From: Streptomyces sp. NBC_00459
GTDB taxonomy: Bacteria > Actinomycetota > Actinomycetes > Streptomycetales > Streptomycetaceae
Assembly: GCF_036013955.1 (NCBI RefSeq)
Contig: NZ_CP107903.1
Span: 1,054,001-1,118,000 of the forward strand
Length of the DNA: 64,000 bases
Reading direction: 5' to 3'
The notes under the pieces are model-generated. The model was not told where the DNA came from. It worked only from the letters and a program-made list of their open reading frames with translations, and made no database searches. A program made the position numbers and the translations under genes. Positions within the stretch are counted from its first letter, which is position 1; the number at the start of each line of letters is the position of its first letter. Shown piece after piece: positions 25,296 through 35,944 of the stretch.

Positions 25296-28172
25296 ATGTC
25301 CGAAGCTCCCCTGCCCGAAGCTCCCCTGCCCGAAGCCCTCCGGCGCAGATCCCTGCTCAAGCTGGCCGCCGGTGCCGCCAGTGTCCTGACCGCCGGCCAG
25401 CTGTGGCAGGCCGGCCCCGCCGGTGCCGCGGAAGACGCGGCCTCGGCGCTCGACACGCTCGTCCTCGGCGACAGCGCGTCCGAGACGGCCCACGGGCTGA
25501 CCGCCACGCTCTCCTCGGTCGTCACCGGCGGCCTCGACCAGCCGGCCCGGGTGCTCGACCCGAAGGACACCCCGGACTTCTGGGGCGGCACGCTGGCCGT
25601 GACCATGGCCTGCAGCCCCCGGGGCACCACCTACGTCACGATCAAGCTGTGGGGCTCGGACGCCGGCGAGGACCTGGGCCGACTCCAGCTGTTCGCCGCG
25701 GGCAAGCAGGTCGGCCACTACCACCTGGGCGCAGTCGACCCGCTCGACATCGCCGCCGACGACCCGCGCACCCCGGAGCGGTTCTACTTCCACACCCTGC
25801 CGCTGCCCGCCGACCTCACCGAGGGCAAGGAGTCCATCGCCCTGGAGGTCCGCTCCATGGGCCGGATCGCCGGGTACGCGCAGTCCGCCTCCGACTACTA
25901 CAAGCCCATGTCCCGCCCCAGCCGCGGCGTCTACCGCCTCTACACCCACGACGAGCCGTACTTCAGGCTCGCCTCCGACGACGTCACCGGCACCCTGCCG
26001 GCCCTGGAGACGCGCTCGTCCCCGGGCCACGAGACCGTGACCGCGGTCAACAACCGGGTGGTCGCCCAGGCCGCCGCCGAGGCCTCCCGCACCTCTCCCC
26101 AACTCGACCTGTGGTACCTGGAGTTCCTGGCCCGCGCCTACACCATGCCGTCCACCGCCGCGTACCGGAACAGTGCGGTCCCGCTGCAGCTCATCAGCAG
26201 CCTGGACGGCGTGTACTGGAGGTACGTCGCGGACAGCACGGTGATGACGAACTCCAGCCAGCAGTGGATGGGACTGGGCCGGATGGGCCTCGTGCTCCTC
26301 CAGCTCGGCGACGCCCTCGGGCCGCTGCTGGACGAGCCGGTCATCGGCTCGCCGGGGACCGTGTCCAACGGCGGGTTCGAGTTCGGCACCTCCCTGCCCA
26401 CCGGCTGGCGGGCGGTGACCTGGGCGGGCAGCGGCACCGTCGGCCGCGACACCACTGTGGCTCGCGGCGGGTCGGCCTCGGCGAAGGTGACCATCCCCTC
26501 CTCCGGCACGGTGGGTCTCGCCCCGGGCTCCCGCATCCCGCTGGAGCAGGGCACCTACACCTACGGCGCGTGGATCAGGACGGACGGCGTCGGCACCAAC
26601 GGCGCCTACCTCGACGTGCTCTTCTACAACGCGTCCGGCACCCTGGTCGGCGGCGACAACAAGTTCTACGCCTCGGCGGGCACCCACGACTGGGAGCACG
26701 TCACCGCCACCCTGACCACGCCCTCCACCGCCACTCAGGCCGAGGTGCAGGTGCGTCTGGCGACCGCGGGCACCGCCTGGTTCGACGACCTCACCCTCAC
26801 CCCGCCCGGCACCGCGACCGCCCAGCCGGTGATCCGCCGCGCCGCGTGGACGAAGATGCTGCTGGACAGCCGCGAGTACTGGCGTCAGCGCTTCCCGCAG
26901 TACACCAACCAGGCCATCATCTGCGCCATCGGCCTCTACCTCGCCGACCGAGGCCTGAGTCTCCTCGGCTCGGACCGGGCCTGGGGCGAGGCCAAGGCCC
27001 GCGACTACATCCGCCAGTCCGTGGGCCTCGTGCCCTGGCTCGGCCCGGAGAACGAGGACGGCACCCCGACCAAGCCCCTCGGCGGCTCGTACTACCAGGT
27101 CACCAAGGCCGGCATCTCCAGGGAACTCGGCTACGCCGGCAACTACGGCGAACTCCAGGACTGGCTCGCCCTGGTCCACGACGCCGTCATCGGCATTGGT
27201 GGCATCCAGGACGACTCCCTGCACGACCACCTGGTCAAGATGGTCAAGGCCCGCGCGGTCTTCCACCACCCCGCACTGGACGCGGACGGCTACCGCACCA
27301 TGCGCATCGAGGCCGTCACCGGCTGGCGCGACGGCGAGTACCCCGGGGCGATCGCCTACGACGAGGGCAACAAGTGGGACGGCCACCCGCTGCGGCTCGC
27401 CTCACTGCTCAAGGACCCCGACCTCACGTCGTACGCGAAGCAGTCCATCACCGAGGGCCAGTTCTTCCACGTCCTCCAGGAGACGTACGACCTCGGAGCC
27501 TCCGCCCGCACCAACCTCAACCTCCTCTCCACCGCCGACGACTACGCGTACATCAGCGGCGCCACCGGCAGCGGGGCCCTGCTGCCCATGAGCCCCGGGC
27601 AGCCCGGCTTCGTCTTCAGCGACGAGGAGAACGGCCTGGTCGCGGTCAAGCACGGTGACGAGATCCTCTACGCCTCGCTGTACTGGCGGGCCCGGTGGGG
27701 CGTCAACCGCCTCGCCCGCGTGCACCTGATCGGCGCCGACGGAATCGAGCACTCGGCGACTGTGTCGCAGGAAGTCAAGTACGTCCCCGACGGCCGCGCG
27801 TACGCCGAGCCCGACTGGGTCAACTTCGAGTTCGCCGTGGGCGACCTGACCATCCCCGACGGCGGCTTCCCGCCGCCCGGCGACACCTTGCACCAGGCGT
27901 TCGCCGGCCAGGTGCTGCCGCTGGCCAAGGCACCCGCCGACGTACCGGACCTCCCACTGGGCACCGAGAGCCCGTACGCCGGCCGCGCCTCTTTCTACCG
28001 TTGTGCGTACGGCCCGTATCTGATCGCCATGAACACGACCTCGGACCGCGAGTACACCTTCAGCACGAAGGGCTTCGGTGCGTCCGTGAATCTGGCCACC
28101 GGGGCCAAGGTGAGCGGTAACGCCGAGCTGCGGGTGAAGGCGGGGACGACGGTGGTGCTGCGCAGGCGCTGA
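25296..28172 (+). CDS. Large Tat-exported protein of unknown family with an embedded CBM4/9-like module
   Basis: A 958-residue exported protein. The N-terminus LRRRSLLKLAAGAASVL is a Tat signal, so the protein is probably folded before export. Residues ~45-200 look like a beta-sandwich (DFWGGTLAVTMACSPRGTTY, YFHTLPLPADLTEGKE). A CBM4/9-like jelly roll occupies about 352-500 (NGGFEFGTSLPTGWRAV to AWFDDLTLTPPG). The segment after it is helical and hairpin-like (REYWRQRFPQYTNQAIICA, YDEGNKWDGHPLRLASLL) and is followed by C-terminal beta-structure. This layout resembles toroid-type polysaccharide lyases or related glycosidases, but I cannot assign a family. Its place in a LacI-regulated glycan locus supports a role in extracellular polysaccharide cleavage. 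Confidence 0.7.
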   Translation: MSEAPLPEAPLPEALRRRSLLKLAAGAASVLTAGQLWQAGPAGAAEDAASALDTLVLGDSASETAHGLTATLSSVVTGGLDQPARVLDPKDTPDFWGGTLAVTMACSPRGTTYVTIKLWGSDAGEDLGRLQLFAAGKQVGHYHLGAVDPLDIAADDPRTPERFYFHTLPLPADLTEGKESIALEVRSMGRIAGYAQSASDYYKPMSRPSRGVYRLYTHDEPYFRLASDDVTGTLPALETRSSPGHETVTAVNNRVVAQAAAEASRTSPQLDLWYLEFLARAYTMPSTAAYRNSAVPLQLISSLDGVYWRYVADSTVMTNSSQQWMGLGRMGLVLLQLGDALGPLLDEPVIGSPGTVSNGGFEFGTSLPTGWRAVTWAGSGTVGRDTTVARGGSASAKVTIPSSGTVGLAPGSRIPLEQGTYTYGAWIRTDGVGTNGAYLDVLFYNASGTLVGGDNKFYASAGTHDWEHVTATLTTPSTATQAEVQVRLATAGTAWFDDLTLTPPGTATAQPVIRRAAWTKMLLDSREYWRQRFPQYTNQAIICAIGLYLADRGLSLLGSDRAWGEAKARDYIRQSVGLVPWLGPENEDGTPTKPLGGSYYQVTKAGISRELGYAGNYGELQDWLALVHDAVIGIGGIQDDSLHDHLVKMVKARAVFHHPALDADGYRTMRIEAVTGWRDGEYPGAIAYDEGNKWDGHPLRLASLLKDPDLTSYAKQSITEGQFFHVLQETYDLGASARTNLNLLSTADDYAYISGATGSGALLPMSPGQPGFVFSDEENGLVAVKHGDEILYASLYWRARWGVNRLARVHLIGADGIEHSATVSQEVKYVPDGRAYAEPDWVNFEFAVGDLTIPDGGFPPPGDTLHQAFAGQVLPLAKAPADVPDLPLGTESPYAGRASFYRCAYGPYLIAMNTTSDREYTFSTKGFGASVNLATGAKVSGNAELRVKAGTTVVLRRR

Positions 28173-28191
28173 CGGGCGGACCACCGCGTGT

Positions 28192-28235
28192 GACGTCGGC
28201 CTTCAGGACCAGGTGTGGTTCCGAAGGCCGACGTC
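28192..28235. terminator. Bidirectional hairpin between convergent genes
   Basis: A 13-bp perfect stem (28192-28204 with 28223-28235) lies between the Tat-exported protein gene and the GH36 gene, which converge here; the loop can extend the stem with imperfect pairing. Confidence 0.85.
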
Positions 28236-28240
28236 GGCTG

Positions 28241-30442
28241 TTACCGGGCCTCTTCGCGAAAGGCGAGCAGTACGGCCGACCGCTCGGCGGGAAGGCCCAC
28301 CCACAGGGCGCGGTTGTCCGCATCCCACCGGCACACCGGCTGCGGACCGGCGGAGAACAGCACGTGCGGCCCGTCGCCCGCCACCCGCGGCAGTGGAACG
28401 GTCACCGTCCCGGGCGCACCGTCGCGGCGCCACAGAGCCAGCAGGGTCGTACCGTCCTCGCTGGTCAACGCCAGCGCAAGCCAGCCGTGGCGCCAGCCGG
28501 GCAGGCCCAGCGGCCAGTACGGCTCAGTGCCGGGCAGCAGATGGCGGTAGGTCTTGTACGTGGCCACCGCCCGCCGCACCACGGACGCCTGATCCGGCGT
28601 CAGCAGGTCGGGACGGCCGCTGAGGTGAACGCGGCCGAGCATCGCCGAGACCATCACCATGCCCAGTTCCGCCTCGCCGTGCTCCGGCAGCGGGTACGCC
28701 CAGATCGCGCCCTGTTCCGGGGTGACCGCGGTGGGTGCGGCGGCCGCGACGGCGGGGATCAGCCGGAAGTCCTGCTGGTCGGTGACGGAGTGGATCGGCA
28801 GCCGGGAGAGGATCGCGTGGTCGGTACGGCTGCCTCCGGCCGCGCAGCTCTCCACGACCAGGGCGGGGTAGCGGTCAAGGACGCAGTCGAGCCAGTCGAG
28901 GTAGGCGCGGTTGTGGCCGAGGAGCCCGTGACCCGGTCCGTCGCCGGGATCGGGCCCGTCCGTACCGGGGCCGATGTCGATGTTGTGGTCGAGCTTCAGA
29001 TAGCCGACCCCGTAGTCGCGCACCAACCGGTCCACCACCTCGTCGAGGTGGGCGCGGGCGGCCGGATGGCGCAGGTCGAGCTGGTGGCGGCCCCACTCCG
29101 CGAGCCGTACGCCGTCCCGCCGGAAGAAGGCCTCGTCGGGCAGGGCGGCGGCAACAGGGCTGCGGACGCCGACGACCTCGGGTTCGAGCCACAGCCCTGG
29201 GATCATGCCCGCCGCGCGGATGCGGTCGAGCACCTCCTTCAGCCCGCCCGGGAAGCGCCGGGACGACTCCTCCCACTCCCCCGGGGCGTCCCACCAGCCC
29301 GGTACCCCGCCGGGGCCGACCACGCCGGGCGGCTCGTCGTCGAACCAGCCGGCGTCGACGCAGAAGTACTCGGCTCCCGCCGCTGCCGCCGCGTCGACCA
29401 GGGGCAGCAGCGCCTCGGTGTTCGGCTCTCCCATCAGGCTGTTCATGAAGTCGTTGAAGACCACCGGCAGACCCTGGTGATCAGGGTGCGGTCGCCGGGT
29501 GGCGCGGCGGTGGCGGGTCATCGCGGCGAGGGCGGCCTCGAACCCGCCCTCCTCGACGAACGCGACGGCGGCCGGGACGGTGCGGAACGACTGTCCGGGG
29601 GCGAGGCGGCGGCGCCATTGGTGCTCGCGGTCGGTGGGGCCCGACAGGGCGACGTACACATCGCCGAAGCGGTCGCCGAGTTCGGCGTGCCAGGAGCCGT
29701 TGTGCTCGATCTGCCAGAGCAGGGCCCGCCCGGTCTCGGTCTCCTCCAGGCAGCCCATGGGCAGGTGTTCGGAGGAGGACCAGGCGCCGGTGCTGGTGAG
29801 GGCGACACGGTTCTTGGAGCCGGTCTGGCCGAACGGCACCATGCCCACGTCGTACAGGCCGCGTTCGGCCAGTGTGGCCCTGGACCAGCGGAACTCGCCG
29901 CTCCAGGGGTTGGCCGCCTGCCACAGGGCGAGGCCGTCCTCCCAGTGCCCGCCGTCGGTGAGGTGACGGGCGAGGTTGGCGAGGGCGAAGGACGAGACGT
30001 ACTCCAGGGTGAGAGGGCGCTCGCCGTCGTTCTCCACGGATGCCTCGACATGCAGGACCGGCAGTCCCTCACGCACCCGGTGGATGGCCGTGACGCGCAG
30101 ACCGGTGGTCTCGTCGGCCAAGTGGACCCGCAGGATGTGCAGGTCCGCGTCACCGGTCGGGTCACTTTGTTCCTCGTGTCCGGTGTAGCGCAGGGCGCGT
30201 GCGGCGGCGCCGTCCACATGGCGCTTGCCCGAGGTGCCGATCCGGCCGCCGCCGGCGAGCTGGATCTCGACCAGGGGCAGAGCCCGATGGGCGTACCGGG
30301 CGCACAGCTCGGGCTCGCGGGTGGGGTCGGGCAGTCCGGCGGCCGCGCCCACCGCGAGCAGTCGTACGGGTCCGTCGGGGTCGTGCGCGAGGAGCAGGGA
30401 CAGTTCGTCCGTACCCCAGCGCAGGTAGGTGGTGGTGGACAT
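28241..30442 (-). CDS. GH36-family alpha-galactosidase
   Basis: A 733-residue enzyme without a signal peptide that would remove terminal alpha-galactose from imported oligosaccharides. The N-terminal beta-supersandwich is followed by the TIM barrel with CVDAGWFDDE (361-370), GLWLEPE (416-422), the nucleophile D485 in YLKLDHN and the acid/base D555 or D558 in SVTDQQDF. The family is usually KWDMN and TSDNTD at these sites, so both motifs differ slightly. The C-terminal beta-sandwich is complete. It is transcribed divergently from lacI, with a palindromic operator between them. Confidence 0.88.
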   Translation of the reverse strand: MSTTTYLRWGTDELSLLLAHDPDGPVRLLAVGAAAGLPDPTREPELCARYAHRALPLVEIQLAGGGRIGTSGKRHVDGAAARALRYTGHEEQSDPTGDADLHILRVHLADETTGLRVTAIHRVREGLPVLHVEASVENDGERPLTLEYVSSFALANLARHLTDGGHWEDGLALWQAANPWSGEFRWSRATLAERGLYDVGMVPFGQTGSKNRVALTSTGAWSSSEHLPMGCLEETETGRALLWQIEHNGSWHAELGDRFGDVYVALSGPTDREHQWRRRLAPGQSFRTVPAAVAFVEEGGFEAALAAMTRHRRATRRPHPDHQGLPVVFNDFMNSLMGEPNTEALLPLVDAAAAAGAEYFCVDAGWFDDEPPGVVGPGGVPGWWDAPGEWEESSRRFPGGLKEVLDRIRAAGMIPGLWLEPEVVGVRSPVAAALPDEAFFRRDGVRLAEWGRHQLDLRHPAARAHLDEVVDRLVRDYGVGYLKLDHNIDIGPGTDGPDPGDGPGHGLLGHNRAYLDWLDCVLDRYPALVVESCAAGGSRTDHAILSRLPIHSVTDQQDFRLIPAVAAAAPTAVTPEQGAIWAYPLPEHGEAELGMVMVSAMLGRVHLSGRPDLLTPDQASVVRRAVATYKTYRHLLPGTEPYWPLGLPGWRHGWLALALTSEDGTTLLALWRRDGAPGTVTVPLPRVAGDGPHVLFSAGPQPVCRWDADNRALWVGLPAERSAVLLAFREEAR

Positions 30443-30474
30443 GGGAGGTGGACTCCGGGGTGCTCAAGGGAGAT

Positions 30475-30488
30475 AGGAAACGTTTACT
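30475..30488. promoter_or_regulatory. LacI-type operator between GH36 and lacI
   Basis: AGGAAACGTTTACT contains the perfect palindrome AAACGTTT (30478-30485). It lies 33 bases upstream of the GH36 start and 66 bases upstream of the regulator start, and is the best of the three related sites in this region. Confidence 0.7.
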
Positions 30489-30553
30489 GCATCTGGACAG
30501 TAGTTCCAGCCCTCTCGGCCCGCAAGAGTCGCTCCATGCAGTAACGTCGGACC

Positions 30554-31672
30554 GTGACGGACAACGGAAACGGCTCTCCGAAGAACAGAGAATCCAGACG
30601 GCCCAAGCGTGGACGCAGCGGCAGCACCCCCATCGGTGACCGGCCCAGCACCATTCGCGATGTGGCCGCCAAGGCGGGTGTCTCGGTAGCAACCGTTTCC
30701 CGTACTCTGGCCGGCAACTACCCCGTCTCCGCCGCCACCCGCGACCGGGTCATGGCGGCCGTGGACTCCCTGCACTACGTGGTGAACGTCCACGCCAAGG
30801 CGCTGTCCGGCCAGGTGGCAGGTCCGATCGCGCTGGTCATCCGTGACATCACCGGGCCGTCGCTGGCCCATGTCGCCGCCGGGGTGGAGCAGGAGGCCGC
30901 GGACCGCGGCAGGCTGAGCCTGGTCTGCGCCACCCACGGGGACGTGGCACGCGAGGACGACCTGGTGCAGCTGATGCGTGAACAGCACGCGGGCGCGGTC
31001 GTCCTGGTGGGCGGAGTGGTGCAGGACGACGCCTATCACGCGCGGATGGCCGAGTACGCCAGGGCCCTGGACGCCGCGGGCTCCCGGCTGGTGCTGGTCG
31101 GTCGCCCGCCGCTGCCCGACGCCCTTCCGTTGACGGTGGTCGACTACGACAACCGCGGCGGCGCCTTCCAGGCCGCGGACCATCTCCTCACCGCCGGCCA
31201 CCGGCGCGTCCTCTTTCTCGGCGGCGACCCCCTGCTGAGCACCGCCGAACGCCGCCGGGACGGCTGGCTGCACGCGCTGCGCGCGCACGACGTCCCCCAC
31301 GCCGAAGAACTCGACATTCCCGGCCCGTACACCCGCGTCTCCGGTTACCAGCGCACACGTGAGGCGCTGGCCAACAGCCTGGACTTCACGGCCGTCTTCG
31401 CCGGCACCGACATGGTGGCGACCGGCGCCCTGGCCGCCCTGCGCGAGGCCGGCCTCGACGTCCCCGGCGACGTCTCACTCGTCGGCTTCGACGACGTGCC
31501 CTTCGCGGCCGACCTCAGCCCGGCTCTCACCACGGTCCGGGTGCCCTACGAGGACCTGGGTCGCACCGCGGTCAGACTGGCCCTCGACCGCGCGGAGCGT
31601 CTGGCGGCCGACGACCACGTGGTCCTGAGCACCCAGTTGGTGATCCGGCAGTCGGTACGGGTGCTGCGGTGA
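30554..31672 (+). CDS. LacI-family transcriptional regulator
   Basis: A 372-residue repressor. A ~35-residue charged leader precedes the LacI helix-turn-helix TIRDVAAKAGVSVATVSRTLAGNYPVSAATRDRV. The periplasmic-binding-like effector domain follows (IALVIRDITGPSLAHVAAGVEQ, VLVGRPPLPDALPLTVVDYDNRGG, FDDVPFAADLSPALTTVRVP). It is divergent from the GH36 gene. The AAACGTTT palindrome between them, and similar sites before the importer operon and the dehydrogenase gene, suggest that it controls the whole 18.3-30.4 kb locus. The likely inducer is a sugar released by these enzymes. Confidence 0.9.
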   Translation: MTDNGNGSPKNRESRRPKRGRSGSTPIGDRPSTIRDVAAKAGVSVATVSRTLAGNYPVSAATRDRVMAAVDSLHYVVNVHAKALSGQVAGPIALVIRDITGPSLAHVAAGVEQEAADRGRLSLVCATHGDVAREDDLVQLMREQHAGAVVLVGGVVQDDAYHARMAEYARALDAAGSRLVLVGRPPLPDALPLTVVDYDNRGGAFQAADHLLTAGHRRVLFLGGDPLLSTAERRRDGWLHALRAHDVPHAEELDIPGPYTRVSGYQRTREALANSLDFTAVFAGTDMVATGALAALREAGLDVPGDVSLVGFDDVPFAADLSPALTTVRVPYEDLGRTAVRLALDRAERLAADDHVVLSTQLVIRQSVRVLR

Positions 31673-31739
31673 CGGCGTTCGACCGAGCCTCGCTGCCGAA
31701 CCTCGGCCAAGGAGTTCCTGGGTTCACCGGAGTGACATC

Positions 31740-31895
31740 ATGTCCAACCCCGTCGGCGACACGCGGCTCGCGGGGGCCATTCACCTCGACCCCCGCTCCA
31801 TCGTCGGTGAGGTGAACCCGCGACTGTTCGGATCCTTCGTCGAGCACCTCGGCCGCTGCGTCTGCACGGGCGTCTTCGAGCCCGGCCGCCTGGCG
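31740..31895 (+). pseudogene. Truncated GH51 alpha-L-arabinofuranosidase, N-terminus only
   Basis: The ATG at 31740 opens a frame reading IHLDPRSIVGEVNPRLFGSF followed by VEHLGRCVCTGVFEPGRLAA, the unmistakable N-terminus of GH51 arabinofuranosidases. After ~52 residues the similarity stops abruptly and the frame becomes low-complexity. The catalytic part is missing. The full gene would normally be 500 or more residues, so a deletion has removed it. It lies directly after lacI, so an arabinofuranosidase was probably once part of this regulon. Confidence 0.75.
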
Positions 31896-32396
31896 GCCAG
31901 TCCACTGCGGCCTGGGCCGTCTCCCGGCACCCGGGGGTCACCGGGCGACACCACTTCCGGATCCTCGCGTGCAGCCGACGTCCAGAACTCGACGTCCGGA
32001 CGCTCGCACAGCCCACCGACGGCACCGTCCTCCAGCCGTGGGCTGATACGTACACGCAGGTCAGAGTGGCCTCAACCGACGCTGACGGCAAGGGAGTCGA
32101 ACTCACGAGCAGCGGATTCCGCCCTCCCGACACCTTCCCGGTGACGGGACGCGCCCGGCCGCAGCCACCCGGCGCCCCTCGCCACGCCCGGCTGTTCAAG
32201 CGACCGGGCGTGTAGGCAAGCCTGTTGCCGAGCCGTTGGACGCCCGGGGGCCGGTCCGGACTTCGTGCCCGAGGCCGAGATCCGGGCCGCTCCCGGGCCA
32301 ATTCGCCGTCCGCCGTCGGCAACACTCCCGTTCCCGCAGGTCAGATCAGGTTCCGCGCGTGTATCACCATGAGACGAGGAAGCTGCTGGTGCGCCG
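31896..32396. other. Rearranged spacer with an unidentified coding remnant
   Basis: Between the GH51 stub and the esterase gene one plus-strand frame ending at 32213-32215 reads PWADTYTQVRVASTDADGKG followed by VELTSSGFRPPDTFPVTGR. It has a protein-like composition and faintly resembles the middle of a peptide deformylase, but lacks the zinc motif. I cannot identify it with confidence. The stretch looks like a junction of deletions. Confidence 0.35.
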
Positions 32397-32424
32397 AGTG
32401 GAGCCAGATCATCCTGGCTCCACT
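32397..32424 (-). terminator. Hairpin after the esterase gene
   Basis: A perfect 11-bp stem (AGTGGAGCCAG with CTGGCTCCACT) and a six-base loop lie 17 bases past the stop at 32441. Confidence 0.8.
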
Positions 32425-32440
32425 CACTGGTGCGGGTGTG

Positions 32441-33817
32441 TCACTGGAACTGTGCGAAGAACCTCCAGATCTCCGCTTTGGTCCAGGTGGTGACGCCGCT
32501 TTCGCCGGAGGAGCCGTCGACCGGACCGGGCATGTGGCCTCCGTCGAACGCGGCCCACTGGACCGGGTATCCGGCACGGCAGCCCGAGTAGGTGGTGGTG
32601 ATGTGCGTTCGGCTGCCCGACGCGGGCTCGCGCGGGCTCTGGGACGAGCAGCCGTTGTTGCTGACGAATCTGTCGCGCAGGGACCGTCCTTGCCCGATGT
32701 TGAGGACGGAGTCGCTGATGCCGTGGATTCCGAAGTAGGCGATGGGCTGGGTGCCGCCGCTGCACCCGCTGATCTGAGCTCCGGACATGACCGCGACGGC
32801 CCTGAAGACATTCGCGCGGCTGCACGCGAGTGCGTAGCTCATACCGCCGCCCCAGCTGAAGCCCGTGGCGAAGCGCTGTGCCGGGTTGACACAGAGGCCG
32901 CCCTCGATTCGCCGGATCATGTCGTCGACGAAGGTGACGTCCTCGCCTCCCGAATCGGCCCAGCCGTTGCCGAGGCCCTGGGGGGCGACGAGGATCGCGC
33001 CGTTGTTCGACTGTTCCTGTTGGCCGTAGTAGGACCAGGCGGTCCCGCTCGTGCCGCCCGAGGCGACCTCGCCGGCGGTTCCGCCCCGCCAGTGGAACGC
33101 GAAGATCAGCCGGTAGGGGCGACTGCTGTCGTAGTTGGCGGGAACCCTGAGGATGAAGCTGCGGCTCTTGCCGCCGCTCTGAATCGTGTGCGTACCGCTC
33201 GCCAGAGTCGGGGCGCTGCCGCATCCGCCACCGCCGCCACCACCGGACGACAACTTGATCATCTGCCATTGCTGGTTGACGCCGGCCCAGTCGGAGTACT
33301 GGACGACGTTGCCGCCGTCGGCGGTGGATGCGCCCTGCACCTCCACCGCCTTGCCGCTGGTGCGGTTGATCAGCCGGACGTGGCCCGCGTCGGAGTCGGC
33401 CAGGCGGAACTGCTGGTTGGCTCCGTTGCTGGCGCCCCACTGCTGGATCGCGGCACCGTCCGCGGTCGAGGCGCCTGCCACGTCGAGAACCTTGCCCGAA
33501 TGCCGGGCCCTGAGGCGGTAGAAGCCGCCGTCGGAGTCCACGAACTGCCACTGCTGGTTCGTTCCGTCGTTGCGCGTCCACTGGTTGACCCGCGCGCCGT
33601 CGGCGGTGGCCGCGCCGGAGACGTCCAGCGCCTTGCCGCTGTTGCGATTGACCAGCACGTACCAGGCACTGGTGTCCACCGTCGCCGCCTCGGCGGGCGC
33701 CGGATCCACCGCGGCGAGCATGCCGATCGCGAGGGTCGTCGCCACCACGGCGGCGATCCGGGACCACCAGCGATGCCTGCGTGGAGGGGCGGGGGAAGCC
33801 GCACCGTAGGTCTTCAT
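32441..33817 (-). CDS. Secreted feruloyl-esterase-like enzyme with N-terminal ricin-type lectin module
   Basis: A 458-residue exported protein. After a signal peptide ending APAEAA comes a ricin-type beta-trefoil (~residues 45-190) with three QxW-type repeats ([32 protein letters not shown]). A run of glycines leads to a CE1/LpqC-type esterase domain with the nucleophile in ATGFSWGGGMSY, an aspartate in HGISDSV and a histidine in FDGGHMPGP. Such enzymes release ferulate or acetate from arabinoxylan. The ATG at 33817 has AAGGG upstream; it starts 30 bases after the xylanase stop, so the two form an operon. Confidence 0.85.
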   Translation of the reverse strand: MKTYGAASPAPPRRHRWWSRIAAVVATTLAIGMLAAVDPAPAEAATVDTSAWYVLVNRNSGKALDVSGAATADGARVNQWTRNDGTNQQWQFVDSDGGFYRLRARHSGKVLDVAGASTADGAAIQQWGASNGANQQFRLADSDAGHVRLINRTSGKAVEVQGASTADGGNVVQYSDWAGVNQQWQMIKLSSGGGGGGGCGSAPTLASGTHTIQSGGKSRSFILRVPANYDSSRPYRLIFAFHWRGGTAGEVASGGTSGTAWSYYGQQEQSNNGAILVAPQGLGNGWADSGGEDVTFVDDMIRRIEGGLCVNPAQRFATGFSWGGGMSYALACSRANVFRAVAVMSGAQISGCSGGTQPIAYFGIHGISDSVLNIGQGRSLRDRFVSNNGCSSQSPREPASGSRTHITTTYSGCRAGYPVQWAAFDGGHMPGPVDGSSGESGVTTWTKAEIWRFFAQFQ

Positions 33818-33847
33818 CGATTCACCCTTCATTGGCGACAGGTGCCA

Positions 33848-35404
<1,557 letters not shown>

Positions 35405-35725
35405 TCATGGGACCGGGACGGTCTCAACCGGCACGGACGGCAACCGGCCGGCCGTCGGGTGACGTACGGCGAGCGGCCGGCGGCGGTGTTTCGACACAGG
35501 CATGGGGGGTCCTCCATCGCGGCTCACCCGGGAGACCGCCACGCGGAGTCGCGCACCTCTCCACTGCGCGGAGAGCCAGGATGCGCTGGTGTGAACCTCA
35601 CCGGAACGAAACGGGGTGGCACAGGTGCTTCGGTGCGCTGAACTGTCGTGCAGCTGCGCGTGGATCAGCCGTGCGGCTGTGCGTGGATCTGCCGTGCGGC
35701 ACAGATTGCCCCAGGGCCGACATTG

Positions 35726-35739
35726 TTCGATATCTCGAA
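35726..35739. promoter_or_regulatory. TTCGA/TCGAA palindrome in the xylan divergent promoter
   Basis: TTCGATATCTCGAA has 5-bp inverted arms. It is the copy nearest to xlnA, about 450 bases upstream of its start, and is a weaker relative of the sites at 35824 and 35998. The rest of the 35279-36086 gap shows no gene I can support. Confidence 0.35.
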
Positions 35740-35823
35740 TTCTGGCCGGTTTCTCAGACAGGGATGATTGAGGCATTGACGATGGACCGTCAATACTCCC
35801 CGCAGAAAAAGTTTCGGACCATG

Positions 35824-35841
35824 TTCCGAAACCTTTCGGAA
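35824..35841. promoter_or_regulatory. Perfect CGAAA/TTTCG palindrome
   Basis: TTCCGAAACCTTTCGGAA has 8-bp perfect arms and a 2-base centre. Motifs built on GAAA/TTTC inverted repeats are known upstream of Streptomyces xylanase genes and are bound by xylose- or xylan-responsive repressors. A further half site, GTTTCGG, lies just before it at 35811-35817. Confidence 0.6.
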
Positions 35842-35944
35842 TCCGGTGAGCTGGATCCGCAGATTCGGGAGGGGTTCCGATCGGCGCGACAGCTAGTCAG
35901 GCCAGCAGGGGAGGCATCGTTTGTGGACAGATCGGTGACAGGCC

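Noticed and set aside
25262..27658. 798-codon open frame overlapping the Tat-exported protein gene
   Set aside because: Arginine/proline/histidine-rich frame shift of a high-GC gene; the in-phase gene has a signal peptide and a recognisable module.
28190..30544. 784-codon open frame opposite the GH36 gene
   Set aside because: Antisense shadow; GH36 on the other strand has all catalytic motifs.
30690..30703. LacI-like half site (CAACCGTTTCCC) inside the start of lacI
   Set aside because: It is created by the codons of the conserved helix-turn-helix (SVATVSR), so chance similarity is more likely than an operator.
32056..32215. Possible peptide deformylase fragment
   Set aside because: Only a short stretch resembles the family and the zinc-binding motifs are absent; left as an unidentified remnant.
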